This document shows positions 63,633-64,000 of a stretch of DNA of 64,000 bases, piece by piece. The stretch's first letter is position 1, and each line of letters opens with the position of its first letter. The position numbers and the translations under genes are program-made. Location: positions 22,428 to 86,427 of the forward strand of contig JALQPE010000461.1 of the NCBI GenBank assembly GCA_030407315.1. The letters run 5' to 3'. Source of the DNA: Asparagopsis taxiformis (taxonomy: Eukaryota > Rhodophyta > Florideophyceae > Bonnemaisoniales > Bonnemaisoniaceae). The notes under the pieces are model-generated. The model saw nothing but the letters and a program-made list of their open reading frames with translations, did not search any database and was not told where the DNA came from.

Positions 63633-64000
63633 CCCGGGTAAACGGCTTCGGCTGTAAGCGGTTGGGAGTTTCGTCCGTCTCCCACCCTGGGAAGGGTGAG
63701 AAGGGAAGTGTGGACGGGAACATCGTACAACGATGGTTTGGACGACTGTTGACGGCTCTGGGGAGCACTCTGCGTCGTGCAAGCCTGGTTTGCGCTGGCT
63801 GCACTACCTGGTATTGAACGGTTCTGTGCGCAAAGTTTACTCATGAAGGAGTTAGGGTGTTGTGTACCACACCAACCATAGTTACTAACATTTGCAGGTA
63901 CTCTAGTGATGTAATTATTATTCTAGTTTCTAGCTATACAATGATATTAAGTAAGTCAGATGTGCACAGAGCATGGTCTAAGCCTAGCACGGTAGAGAAA
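63633..64000. other. Right edge, no gene supported
   Basis: A further CCCGGGTAAACGG word at about 63633 resembles the second palindrome motif. Minus frames at 63581-63844 overlap the array and show no domain. Confidence 0.4.

Noticed and set aside
1..64000. CRISPR arrays, bacterial operons or Shine-Dalgarno sites
   Set aside because: The regularly spaced palindromes at 58.7 kb lack CRISPR spacers and the gene set is eukaryotic.

Overview
The window looks like nuclear DNA of a transposon-rich eukaryote with compact, intron-poor genes. Host-type genes are long single reading frames, several with a TATA box about 45-75 bp upstream. They encode eukaryotic products: Golgi-type glycosyltransferases, secreted Cys-rich and signal-peptide proteins, LamG-like jelly-roll proteins and an ILEI/FAM3-type repeat protein. 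One tRNA-Gln(CTG) is present. Together with Copia, DIRS-like and Plavaka-like elements this suggests a multicellular red alga of the Chondrus type, but that assignment is inference and was not tested.

Layout. 0-9.5 kb: two inverted, broken copies of a Plavaka-like transposase gene, each carrying the same perfect 60-bp palindrome; a degenerate 35-bp satellite; other zero-spacer palindromes; one small hypothetical gene. 9.5-14.8 kb: a 659-bp solo LTR (TSD TATTT) inside satellite, then a decayed Copia element interrupted by a second solo LTR of 803 bp (TSD ACATG). 15.7-21.7 kb: two paralogous LamG-like genes flanking a secreted-protein gene, all on the minus strand. 22.7-28.4 kb: a young Copia element (identical 325-bp LTRs, TSD GTTGC) with a half-tRNA-iMet primer site and a Tudor-like domain in its polyprotein. 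29.3-41 kb: a hairpin element, two type II membrane glycosyltransferases, tRNA-Gln, a 1053-aa protein with six ILEI/GG repeats, and a secreted Cys-rich wall-type protein. 42.7-51.3 kb: a DIRS-like tyrosine-recombinase retroelement with inverted terminal repeats, joined tail-to-tail to a second decayed copy, then a rearranged LTR. 52.0-53.0 kb: a clean 35-bp satellite array.

54.7-63.6 kb is the most unusual part. An intact 1267-aa Plavaka-like DDE transposase is followed by a segment bounded on both sides by arrays of a 39-bp palindrome. That segment encodes a ParB-like domain and, in an overlapping frame, a 2-oxoglutarate/Fe(II)-oxygenase-like domain. It may be a mobile element carrying its own palindromic binding sites, a ParB-type DNA-binding or nuclease protein and a possible nucleic-acid-modifying oxygenase. 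The parts are seen in the sequence; the way they work together is inference.
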